A stretch of DNA of 64,000 nucleotides, taken from assembly GCA_030686995.1 (NCBI GenBank), contig CM060691.1:58539338-58603337 (forward strand). Direction: 5' to 3'. The notes under the pieces were generated by a model that worked only from the letters and a program-made list of their open reading frames with translations, was not told the origin of the DNA and made no database searches. The position numbers and the translations under genes are program-made. Source of the stretch: Artemisia argyi. Lineage: Eukaryota; Streptophyta; Magnoliopsida; Asterales; Asteraceae. Shown piece by piece: positions 25,038 to 35,780 of the stretch; within the stretch, counting starts at the first letter, position 1, and every line of letters begins with the position of its first letter.

Positions 25038-25176
25038 ACTCCAACGATGATGAGGCGATAGTTGCACCACACAAAGATGCTTAAGCTACTCTTGGTGATA
25101 CCAATGATCCCTTCACTTTTATTTCAATGTCTAAAGATTTTGCGGATAAAGATGTTTCAGCTAATGATGCATATTA
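25038..25176 (+). pseudogene. Captured exon remnant inside Helitron
   Basis: An open stretch of about 46 codons, SNDDEAIVAPHKDA, an in-frame TAA, then DPFTFISMSKDFADKDV to a final TAA. Composition is gene-like but the source gene is not recognised. A fragment of the kind Helitrons carry is likely. Confidence 0.3.
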
Positions 25177-25477
25177 ATAGTTGGCATTTTTGTGTTTATG
25201 TAAATTACATATTTTGTATTGACGTTTATCTTTAATTTATGTATTAAAGATGCTACTTCTGCTACCCTCTTTAATTTGAACCTTATGTTTATTTGGATGT
25301 AAAATAATTTGCATTATTATGGTTTATAGTTATTTTAATAAAAATTTACCATTATTTCGTAAAGTTATTGTTAGAAAAAACTTATAAATGAACAACATTT
25401 ACTCACCACAAATTATAGCTACCGGGTACCCGCCGCCGCATTGCGCGGGTACCTTGCTAGTATATATATATGATCAT

Positions 25478-26372
25478 TCATGTGAGAAATCCAATTTTTG
25501 TGAGAACGCGAAAACTAATCCTAACAACTCATTTTATCATTCTTTAACTTTGATCTAATGGCTAATATTATTCAATTAACTTATTGAAATTTTTCAAAAA
25601 AATTTCGAAAGAATTTCGAAAACTTTTAAAAAAAAATTCAAAAATTTTTTAAAAAAATTTTCGAAAAAATTTTGAAAAATTTTCGAAATTTTTTTTGAAA
25701 TATTTTCAAAATAATTTCAAAAAAATTTCAAACTTTTTTTGAAAATTTTTAAAAAAATTTCGATTTTTTTTTGAAAAAATTTCAAAAATTTTTTTGAAAA
25801 ATTTAAAAAAAAAAATCAAAAATCTTTTCGAAATTTTTTTTGAAAATTCGAAAATCTTTTTGAAAAATTTTCAGAAAATTTTCGAAAAAAAATTTTCAAA
25901 TTTTTTTTCACATGTGACGAATTTTTTTTTTCACATTTGACGGAATTTTTTTTTCACATGTGACTAAAAAAAATTTTCACATGCGACGAAATTTTTTTTC
26001 ACATGTGACAAAAGAAAATTTCATGAAAATTTCCAAATTTTTTTCACGTATGACGAATAAAAATTTCATAAAAAAAAATTCGCAAAAAAATATTCGGAAA
26101 AAAAAAATTCGTAAAAATTTTTTTCGGAAAAAAAAATTTCAAAAAAAAAATTTTTTCAGAAAAAAAAGTTTCAAAAAAAATTTGCGAAAAATTTTTTTTT
26201 TTGGAAAAAGAATTCGAAAATTTTTTTTCGAAAAAAAAATTCGAAATTTTTTTTAGTAGTTTTCAGAAGGTTTGTTAACTAATATTAGCAATTAGATCAA
26301 AGTTAAAGAAAGAATGAATGAGTGGCTAAGATTGCTTCTCGCGTTCACATAAAATTTAGGCTTCTCATTTGA
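25478..26372. mobile_element. Foldback-like element with ~93-bp inverted repeats
   Basis: The left arm 25478-25570 (tcatgtgagaaatcc.. to ..gctaatatta) pairs with the right arm 26280-26372 (taatattagc.. to ..gcttctcatttga) over its whole length with scattered mismatches. Both carry tctttaactttgatctaat. Between them is about 700 bp of simple A/T runs with ttcgaaa and, from about 25905 to 26055, five irregular copies of tcacatgtgacgaa (CACATGTG is itself a palindrome). TA-rich sequence flanks both sides. No transposase. A MITE of the foldback or Mutator kind is likely. Confidence 0.65.
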
Positions 26373-26399
26373 ACGCTTCACTATATATATAAAATGTTT

Positions 26400-29300
26400 T
26401 TGGAAATCGTTTTGATATACCAAATCGTTTCCTCGTAGATCACACAAAGTAATCCTTGAGTAATCTCATATGGTAAAATTCACGATTCGTTTTGTTTTTG
26501 ATAAAAATTTGAAAATACGAACAAGGATGGTAAATATACAATGAGCGTATATCCAGATGCACTAATCTGCAAAACCGTTTAGAATACGCGCACAACCTCC
26601 CTGGCAACGGCGCCAAAATTTTGATTGGCTCCAAACGGTAAACTCAAATCAACCAAGTGAATGGTCAATAAGGTCAGACTGCCTAGAGTCAATGCTCCGG
26701 GGAATACGGTGTTTCCCCGGGTCATTATGTACCGACGAGGTGTGATGGTATAAAAAACAGGTTTGTGGTCGGGTGAATTTAGACAGGAAAGGGTTGTGAT
26801 TGATTACACTACTGAAATATAAAAGGAAATAGCTTAAATAAGCTATATTAACAAGACTGTAAAATTAGAAATCCCATAAACGTTTAAAACCTAAAAACGC
26901 ATACGTCTGATTTAAATTTACGTAAACGTACGAAATAAAACGCGAGTTTTAGAGAAATAAAATACCTACGGATATGAAAATTACATTTTTACAATCCTAA
27001 AAATAAAAGAAAATTTTTAGAAAAAGAAAATTAATTTTTATACTATTTAACTATTTATTATTAATTAATTACTAATTTCCTATTTACTTTTAATTATTTA
27101 ATTTACACTAAAATACAAATATTTAGGATTTTAACTTGGAAAAATAAATTTTAAATTTTAAAAAATCTAAAATAATATAAAACTAATTTTCAAATAGAAA
27201 ATATATTTTTTTTTTACTTTTTAAATAATTATTACTTATTAAAAACTAATTATTAATTATTTTAAACTAATTAAATTTAAGAAAAATAGCAAATGAACAG
27301 TGAAAATTACCAAACTTTTTCTAAAATTATTTTATAACTACCAGAACCTAGGAAAATTATAAAAATGAGATTTGCTTTTTGAAAAAGCTGAAAATAAGCT
27401 AAAAAGATTAAATAGAAGCTATCACTATTTGTAATTTTGTCTTTTCTGGATTTTCTTTTTTCAAAACTAAATAAGTACTCAAAATGAACAACTTTAACAA
27501 AGGGACTTTGGTCAGAACTTAAAAATAAGTAATGTGGATGCTTAATGAAAATGGCAGATAAGCATATAAGCTTATTAGGACTTGTGATGTGTGCAAAAGC
27601 TGACCAAAAAGATATCTTATGAATCCACAAGGGTACAATAAGCTACTACAGGTTGTAACAACTAGGAATGAGCAATAAATGACCAAATAAGCACAAGATA
27701 TAAGTTGCAAAAATCAAATAAGCTATTGGCCAAATCTGAGGATTACACAGGCCAAAAGGGGTAACTTTGCAGGCTTGTGGGGCCCACAAGAGGGATTGGA
27801 AGCCAAAAATAAAACTTGTACCTAAAAGCCACCAATAAGGGCTTTCTAAAAATCCAAGGTCCAGCCCTTGGGTCCCACTAATGAACACTAGGGGAGGGCA
27901 TGAACTTGGGCACAAAAGCTGAGTACTTCAGCTTAAGGGTGAAATGGACAAAGTATAATGGACAAGCAGCCCTACCTATTAAGCTCTAAACCTCAAAATA
28001 AGCTAAGACCCTCAAAGCTTGGCTTATTGGCTTTCCAATAAGCTAAGAACCAAGATGTGGGGCCCACTAATGAACAAGATGGGGGCAATTGAAAATGGGT
28101 GATTTGGACTGGGTCATGGTGCAAGGCAAGGCAGTGGCCTGCAAGCCACTTTAAGCAGTGAAATAAGCTATCAGAAAAATTCACAAAAATAAGCCAATGC
28201 AAAGATTCAATAGATTAGGTGGGGAACATTAATTTTTTTAAAGCACAAGCCATGAATCCAAGCACAAAAATCATTAAAAATCATGCAATATTAGGTTTTC
28301 TGCATAAACTTGAAATTTGATGTTTGTAATATATGAACTAAAGTTGACTTTATTGGATTTCTAATGGTCCTAAATTAAAAACTCTGATGTTATAACCCAA
28401 AATGAAACTAAATTTACCAAGCCTAACTGATTTCATAATTGTTTTGAGGATTTGGAAGCACAAAATCTTGACAGTGAAACATTATTGAGGCTAAAAGATG
28501 ATTTTGACTTTTTCTAAAGTGAATATTGAATTTTTTATGTTTACTAAACCTAAATGCATCTAATGTGAGTTGTTGAAACTCAATGTAATACCTGAAATCA
28601 AATAAAACACAGAATCAAGCCTAGATCCAAACAACCCTTAAAGTAAAATTGTTTTTGATTTTTCATAGGTTGTGACTGTTCTAAGATGATATTTGAAGTG
28701 AAACTGATTATATAAGCTAATTAAACTAGATTTAAGCTAGAATGGCTGAAAAACTAGCACTGCAATAAGCTAAAAACAATTATGCTATATTATGACTAAA
28801 TTATGAATAACTAGCAATTATTAGAACAAGTAAATGCAAGTAAGCAATCAAACAACAAATGATATCAACTACAGTGGATAAGCATAAAAAAACACAGAAT
28901 AAGCACTGGTTTAAGCATACCCTAGGCACATTCAAATAAGCAGTATACAAAATGAGCTAAACTAGGTAAGGAATGAAAATGAACAGGAATTAGTACCTCA
29001 ACAGGATTGAAGGTTCCAATGATCCTTTGTCAAAAACTTAGAAAACTTAAATAAGCTCAATGAGCTCATTCCAACTGCTTATTTCACCTGTTTGACTTTT
29101 GTTGACTTAGTTGTAGCTTTTGAGTAGTTGAAGATGAAACAGTGCATATGAAGTAATAAGCTCACCAATAGCTATGTAAAGCTATAATGAGCCTCAGTAA
29201 ACCACAATCAAGCTTATTAAAGCTGTTCTAACTTAAATGAACTTTAAGGCTCCAAACATGAAAATGAATTGCAAAGAGATTTAAAAGTAAAATTGGCTTG

Positions 29301-30375
29301 AATTGCTTCTTGAAATTGATTACACTACTGAGAGTAGAAATTACAAAACTCAATTTAAAACATTACATTAATTAAATTCGAACCTAAAATTACATTAAGA
29401 ACTACTAAAATTAACTACTAACTCTATCTCTGCTTCTTTCTTTTTCTTTTATATTGACCTTTTAGGGTTTCTTAGCCCCATTGAGCATTTCCCACTTCTG
29501 TTTGTGACCTTTGGATTAGCTAAATATGATCTTGGCCGTTGAACACTTTTTGGCGGGAAAACTTTTTGGCAGTTGGCAGAGTTGCTTGTAGCAGGGGGTT
29601 GGTTTTGGATTCTTGTGGGGGAAAGCTAGTGATAGGGGTAGGGGTGGAGTGTTGGAGTGTGATGATGGTGTTGGGGCTTGGCAGGAGTGTGCAGGTTCAC
29701 GTGATGGAGGGAAGGGGAGGGTTAGTTTGACCCAAGGTTTGACCAGGGTTATTATACCAGGTTGTGTTTGTTTCGAATTTGGGCCAAGGGTGTATTGGGC
29801 TTGGGACTTGGATTGGGTAGTATTGGATGGGTTGATTTTATTAGAAAGGGTAAAAGGGTTTTGTTTGGTTTGTAGAAAATTTATCACAAGGACCACAAGT
29901 GTAAAAGTTGCAAATCCAGGGACTGATCTCGCCAAGTTTTCCATAAATATTCCAAGGACTAAACATGCCACATATTAAATTCCCAAAGGTCCTTAATGGT
30001 TATTTTTCCAAAATGAATTATCCATGGACCATTTATGCCAAAATTTAAACTCCAGGGACTAAACTTGTAAATTCTCAAAACTTTTTACCTAAGAATCATT
30101 TTTGATAATATTTTACTTTTAAAGGACTTGGGTTGACTTATCTTTTAAAATAAATGCTCAGGGACTAATTTTGACAAGTTTTGAAAGTTGGGGGACTGAA
30201 ACTGCCAATTATGCAAACTTTGTTCATTTTTCATCTGTTTTTTACTCATTTTGCATCTGAAACATATAAAACACAATTTTGGGATATTTTCTGTATTTTG
30301 ATGCATTTTTTAGTGTTTTTAAATGTTTTGCAGTTCAAATTTGACCAAAAATGATGAGTATTTACACACTCATCA
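26400..30375 (-). mobile_element. Truncated family B gypsy copy B2 (5' LTR plus leader)
   Basis: On the minus strand: LTR 30375-26622 (TGATGAGTGTG.. to ..GGAGCCAATCA), then a tRNA-Asp-type primer site at 26598-26616 (plus-strand cctggcaacggcgcca), then about 200 bp of leader matching 42700-42860 (shared gcaaaaccgtttagaatac). The rest of the element is gone. The LTR is clearly more diverged than the pair at 35.8-46.6 kb. Overlapping ORFs on both strands at 29516-29978 are chance products of G/C-rich LTR sequence. Confidence 0.8.
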
Positions 30376-31819
30376 ATGTGCATTGATATCATTATCATCG
30401 ATGCTATCTAACATAATGATATGATCGTCAACAAACCGGATTCAAACATAATAAAACATTATATAATTATCAATATCAAATCAAAATCATACTGAATCGA
30501 AAGACAATAACAAAATCAAAAAATCCGATAAAACGACTTCATGCAAAATAAATAGAAATCTCATAAGACATACAAATTAAAACACCAGACTGACATCAAC
30601 TATGTACGAACAAAAAAGAAAATCGTACTAATCATAACAACTAACAAAACACATATGCACAATATATTTTTGACAAGTACACCCATAAATCAAAACTACA
30701 CACAAAATATCCTTATATCATAATTAAAAACATATATGCACTTTCAATACATTTAAACTCTGAAACTAAAAAAAACACATATGCACAAAAAGTATCAAAT
30801 TCTTCAAAAACTGTAAAAACACATATGTACACTCTTTTTAAATAATTTTTTATAAGATTATTTTCAAATAGCCAAATAACCACAATACAAATCTCAAATG
30901 ATCTAGAGAAATCAGTATATTAATCTTTATCCTCCATTTCCAGTTTGCCGACTAAGAATTACGTAATATAAGACTTAATCGACAAGAAACAAAGACAACA
31001 TGAATAATGCAAACAAGAAACAAAGTGAAAAAGGAAGAATAATAAACAAGTATTTATTGAGATCTGTGGTGGATATACACAAACCAAAATCAAATGGGTT
31101 AAGAAAATTACATAAAAACTCCACCAAATTCATTACGAGGAAAGGAAAATGGCACAAGTAATTATGAAATTTCATCCCACTATCAAATAATGAACATTTA
31201 ATTCCATCCCACTATGAAAACAACACATGATTTAAATGGTTTGATAAATATTTACCTTGGGGTCTCGTGGAATAAATCAAACCCACGGAGATTTTTCTCA
31301 TTAACCATTTTTTTTTTGTTACTTTTCAAAACAATTATAAAGCGAATTTTGGACCCAAGCTTCGAATCACAAACCCAATCTCCATTCTCTTGCTTTTCCT
31401 CAACTTCATCGGCTTTATAGATCTAGAGCGCAAGTAGCAGTTGGTTTCCTTACTTGAATATCTTAATCACACACTCATGATAGATCTTGTAAATGACGCA
31501 CGAAGCATGATAAAAACGATTGATTTTTTTTTCTTTATGGTAATGGCGGCTTAGGATTAGGGTTTGAAGAGATGTTTGAGTGGGAAAGTGAGATGGATCT
31601 AAAAAAATATTGATACGAGTATAAGAGATTTGTAACTACTCCTACTTTTTTGTTGCAGATGTATATTGGAATTCCATAATTGCCCTTTAACTTAATTAAA
31701 AATGTTGAATAAAATTCTTCTTATTTACAAAAATGCCATTTCATTTTCATCCATTGATTATTTTGATCAAAGGCTAGTATTGGTTCTCGCAATTTATTTG
31801 GTTCTGAAAAAAACCTTAC

Positions 31820-31821
<2 letters not shown>
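30376..31821. other. AT-rich unannotated stretch
   Basis: No gene could be supported. A 68-codon ORF at 31214-31420 has no recognisable features. This is the left flank of the (AT)n tract into which the family A element inserted. Confidence 0.4.

Positions 31822-31905
<84 letters not shown>
31822..31905. repeat. (AT)n microsatellite, left half
   Basis: Uninterrupted AT repeat that resumes at 50355 on the other side of the family A element. Confidence 0.95.
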
Positions 31906-31910
<5 letters not shown>

Positions 31911-33313
31911 AGGCGAAAAATGATCCATTTTTAGGGGGTCATTTAAGCCGGAATTTGAATTTATTTGATCAAATATTGCCCTAAATCGTTCCTTTTGTGA
32001 TTTTAGGTACTTTTAGAGTGAATTCTGGAAAAGGAAGCATTTTGGACGTTTTTGGAGCATAAAAGTGAAGAAAACGGCAAAGTCTTAATTTTCCTTGCTG
32101 GGAACAGTACCTGACAGCGTCTAGAGCATTTTGATGACGACGTCAAGAGCAAAAGTGGTGACGGTCCAGTAGAAATGTGACGGCACCAAAGCATGGCCGT
32201 CAAGAGTAAAAGTGGTGACGGTACAGAACAACATTACACATGACGGCGTCAGATCTGGATCTAGGCAATCCGATTTTATTATGGGCGGCGGGTTGACGGC
32301 GTCAGAATTTTCTTCTTGACGCCGTCACCTTAGAAAATCTATATAGTCTTTGTAATTTTCATTCAAAGAAGAGGACAATATTAGGGACGACTTGGATAAA
32401 CCCTAGCTCGACTTTAACAGTATTTTCAAGGGTTTTCACCCTTTGAAACCTTTCATGTTCAATTAAGATAAGTATCCTTTCAATTCATTCAATATGTCTA
32501 TGTGTTGTTTGAATATATCTTACGCTTGTCTTGATTTTAACATGCTAGGCTAGATCTATTGTTTGTTTGCTTAGATGTAATGAAATCTAGATGTTGATTA
32601 TGGGTTGATTGCTTGTTTATAGTTGTAATGGATGAATGATTTGGATGTTAGGCTTAAGAAAACTGGCAGACTTCCATAGTGTAACTTGTTTGAACGTCTT
32701 AAGAAACATGAACCAATGCGTACTAGGTTTTTATGGTTGTATTTAATGCATGAGCGAATTCTAGCGATCCCATGTTAGGAGCTTCTTGCAGGCTCGACAT
32801 AGGAGTGAAGTAGGAGCTTATAGAGATGGGGAAGTACGTACGCCACCCCACGACTGGTATTAAGGAATATAACCCGTTATCCACGCAACTGTAACAAACT
32901 ATCAACCTGTAAAAGATATCTAGGGAGTAATGAAATCAAAGTAAACACAATTCTCCCATTTATTGTTCACACCACTAGTTAAATTAGCTTTATATTCATT
33001 TTTGTTATTTTATTTTGATTGCATCTTAGTTATTGGGTTAGTTGATTAGCAACTAATTATGCCCACTCCTCTAAAACCCGAGATTTTTAATTGCGTTTCA
33101 TAAAATATAAAAATACAAAAAGAATCATCCCTCACCTCTAGACCTAGTTTTTAGGCTTTCTAATCCTAGCGACACTATTCCTGAGTTGAACGATCAATCC
33201 CCCGGTACTTGTCACTATACTATACTACAACGATCAGGTACACTGCCTGGTGGGGGTTGTAAGTTTCTCGAGATCCCTCGAGAGGTAAAGCCTGGTGCAA
33301 TTCCCACGCATCA
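31906..33313 (+). repeat. 5' LTR of family A element
   Basis: TGATGAGGCG.. to ..ACGCATCA, 1408 bp, matching 48946-50354 with a few percent difference by eye. At 32110-32330 it holds a dense cluster of TGACG/CGTCA words, followed by a TATA-like tctatatag at 32338-32346. The pyrimidine-rich tail block with ctatactatactacaacgat is shared with the fragment at 10456-10670. Confidence 0.9.
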
Positions 33314-33319
33314 AGTTTT

Positions 33320-33337
33320 TGGCGCCGCAGCCCGGAG
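33320..33337 (+). other. Primer binding site of family A element
   Basis: TGGCGCCGCAGCCCGGAG, seven bases after the LTR. It resembles the complement of the tRNA-Asp 3' end (TGGCGCCGTTGCCGGGGA), with mismatches in the middle. Confidence 0.7.
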
Positions 33338-33483
33338 AATAGTTATTGTCTAGCTTAGAATTTCTTTTTATTAGGTCTACTTGCTAGATTCCTTTCTAGT
33401 AAGATTTTATTTTTATTTTTAGGTTTTCTTTAGTCTATCTTATTTCTTCGAGTCTTTGTTCGTAACTTTTACCATCGGACATC

Positions 33484-34716
33484 ATGGAAGGTGGTAACAT
33501 CTTTGAACCCGTCAACTCACCACTAGCAAACCAACCTCTTAGGCCCCGAACCCTAGGAGAGTATTCCCGACCTAGCCACCAAGGCTATCGAAACACTATT
33601 GAGCTCACCCAAGGAGTCAATGTGTCTCCCTTGCGATCCGACACCATTCGGTTGATGCAAAGCGGATGTGCATTCCATGAACTTCGTTCCGAAGATCCTA
33701 ATCAACATCTCAAGGACTTCCTTAAAATCGTAGATTCTATAGACCTTGATGTTACAACTAGAGAGTCGACCAGATTACGCCTATTCCAATTCTCTCTACG
33801 TGATCAAGCTAGTCAATGGCTTGAACGTTTACCCGCGGGATCCATCACCTCATGGGATGATCTCACCACTCGTTTCCTTGCTCAATTTTTCCCACCGGGG
33901 AGAACTACCATGCTTAGAAATGATATCTTGATGTTCCAACAACGTCAAGGTGAAACTCTATATGAAGCATGGACTCGTTTCAAGGACTTACTCCAAAAAG
34001 TCCCTCATCATGGCATAGATCTTTGGCTCCAAGTCCAAATCTTCTATGACCATATCGATCTCTCCACAAGGCAAACCATTGACCAATCGGCCGGTGGCAA
34101 GCTACTTGATCTAAGTGCGGAAGAATCATGGGAACTCATAGAAGATCTTACTCTTTATGACAACGAAAGTTGGAATGATCCCCATGATTTGAACAAAACG
34201 GTCAAGGCAATATCCTTGCCTTTGAACAATTCTAGCACTCCCGACCGTAGGATCATGGAACTTGAGGACCAAGTCAAGTTTTTCATGAAATCTTACGAAG
34301 CTCCTAAGCCTTCAAGCCAAGTGAACAAAATCACTTCTTCATGCGAATTATGTTGTGGTCCCAATGACACTCGTGATTGCGTGGAACTCCCCGGAACAGC
34401 TTTTGCGGACTACACATCTTCGCGTACCGACGAAGCGGGAGATAAGTGGTACACTTTCAAACCCGAGCCAAACCCTTATGGTGATTCCTACAACCCTTCT
34501 TGGAAAAATCACCCGAACCTTAGGTGGAAACAAAACCAAAACAATTCTTCCAATCCGCCTAATCGTTACCAACCAAACGGTCCACCCTCCAACCGTACTT
34601 TCAACAACAATCCTTCTAATAACTATGGTAGTACCAAAAATCTTGAAGGATTGATGTCCAAGTTTATGGCATCTCAAGAAGCTCGCATATCTAAGTTTGA
34701 AGCCGATTTCAAGTGA
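33484..34716 (+). CDS. Gag of family A gypsy element
   Basis: 410 codons starting MEGGNIFEPVNSP. Residues about 70-230 form the retrotransposon gag domain: DPNQHLKDFLKIVDSI, LRDQASQWLERLPAGSITSW, FFPPGRTTMLRNDI, then ETLYEAWTRFKDLL. The usual zinc knuckle appears only as CELCCGPNDTRDC near residue 287: spacing is kept, but the conserved GGPH is CGPN, so the zinc-binding His is missing. The Asn/Pro-rich tail is typical of plant gypsy Gag. It would form the particle core and bind element RNA. The ATG is the first after the primer site. The reading frame ends in TGA one base out of register with the protease ORF. Confidence 0.9.
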   Translation: MEGGNIFEPVNSPLANQPLRPRTLGEYSRPSHQGYRNTIELTQGVNVSPLRSDTIRLMQSGCAFHELRSEDPNQHLKDFLKIVDSIDLDVTTRESTRLRLFQFSLRDQASQWLERLPAGSITSWDDLTTRFLAQFFPPGRTTMLRNDILMFQQRQGETLYEAWTRFKDLLQKVPHHGIDLWLQVQIFYDHIDLSTRQTIDQSAGGKLLDLSAEESWELIEDLTLYDNESWNDPHDLNKTVKAISLPLNNSSTPDRRIMELEDQVKFFMKSYEAPKPSSQVNKITSSCELCCGPNDTRDCVELPGTAFADYTSSRTDEAGDKWYTFKPEPNPYGDSYNPSWKNHPNLRWKQNQNNSSNPPNRYQPNGPPSNRTFNNNPSNNYGSTKNLEGLMSKFMASQEARISKFEADFK

Positions 34717-35780
34717 CCACCAAAATTGACACATTGTTGAAAGTTCTTAATGACCGAGAAATGGGAGCACTCCCAAGCGACACGGTCAAGAACCCGAAAC
34801 TAAACGTTAATTCCATATCATCAGTTTCGTCACCCACTTCTTGTCCGCAGTACTACTCGGTTAAATCAATGAGCACGTGTTTCAAGCAAAACCAAATTCT
34901 TCAAAAGGACCAAATGAATGAAACACCCGATATTAAACCGGTCAAAAGCATAGTTGAAACACCTCCTACACAAGACCTTGACGATGAATTCAAGGAGCTT
35001 CACCTTGAACGCCCCGTCATTAATGTCTTAGCCCATGCTCCCTACTATAGTGCCCTCCTAGAAAAATATGAGAAATTTAAACTAGGTAAAAATGGGACCA
35101 CCTTCGTTCAAAACAAGTTGCCTAAAAAGCTTGATGATCCGGGTATATTTGTTTTGCCTTGTAAGATAGGAAAATCCGAAGCTTTCGACACACTAGCCGA
35201 TTTAGGGTCAAGCCTCAAATTAATTCCCTTATCCCTTTTCACCACTCTCAAGCTAGGAAAGTTAGAGGAGACGGAGGTATTAATTGGTCTAGCGGATGGG
35301 AGTATTGCCCACCCGGTTGGGATGATCAAGGATGTAGTTGTTCACGTAGGGAAGTTAACTATTTTAGCGGACTTTCACGTCCTAGATATGGTTAGTGATA
35401 CTACATGCCCATTATTAGTAGGAAGAGGATTTTTAGCAACCGCTAGCGCCATGATAGATTGTAAGGAGTCTAAGATAGCGGTAGGTGAAGGCGATACTTG
35501 GTCGGTATATGATGTTAAGAAACATAGCTACGATTGTGAGGATGAACCGATATCACATTGGGTAGATATGAATAGGAGACCATCTAGATATGGACCTTGG
35601 ATAGAAAGAAACTTTATAGGACCTCAACGCCCATTCTATCTAGAAAAAGATTTTATCGATAAAACACATTCAGTGGAACAACTCATAGCTAGAGATGAGG
35701 AGCTAGACCCTTTTGAGGGCCCCCTAGTCTTTAGAAAAATGATTGAGTTCTTAGGCGTAATGCCTATTAACATTGATTGA
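34713..35780 (+). CDS. Aspartic protease region of family A Gag-Pol
   Basis: About 355 codons, overlapping the gag stop in another frame. Residues about 145-265 match a retropepsin-like domain: DLGSSLKLIPLSLF (DLG where D-S/T-G is usual; DLG is common in Athila/Tat proteases), IGLADGSIAHPVG (flap), and CPLLVGRGFLATASAMID near the C-terminal end. The apparent start is GTG, so the ORF is probably read as a continuation of gag rather than started independently. It would process the polyprotein. The last codons and TGA (35778-35780) come from the inserted family B LTR; the frame actually resumes at 46620 for about 17 codons before a stop. Confidence 0.8.
   Translation: MTTKIDTLLKVLNDREMGALPSDTVKNPKLNVNSISSVSSPTSCPQYYSVKSMSTCFKQNQILQKDQMNETPDIKPVKSIVETPPTQDLDDEFKELHLERPVINVLAHAPYYSALLEKYEKFKLGKNGTTFVQNKLPKKLDDPGIFVLPCKIGKSEAFDTLADLGSSLKLIPLSLFTTLKLGKLEETEVLIGLADGSIAHPVGMIKDVVVHVGKLTILADFHVLDMVSDTTCPLLVGRGFLATASAMIDCKESKIAVGEGDTWSVYDVKKHSYDCEDEPISHWVDMNRRPSRYGPWIERNFIGPQRPFYLEKDFIDKTHSVEQLIARDEELDPFEGPLVFRKMIEFLGVMPINID

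Noticed and set aside
25960..26256. 98-codon Lys/Phe-rich ORF
   Set aside because: Translation of A/T runs inside the foldback element; no codon structure.
29516..29978. Overlapping ORFs of 121 and 151 codons on both strands
   Set aside because: They lie in G/C-biased LTR sequence of copy B2, have no known motif, and are not kept in the other family B LTRs.
32723..32905. Minus-strand ORF in the family A LTR (and similar small ORFs in other LTRs)
   Set aside because: Short, within repeats, no support in the partner copy's frame or composition.
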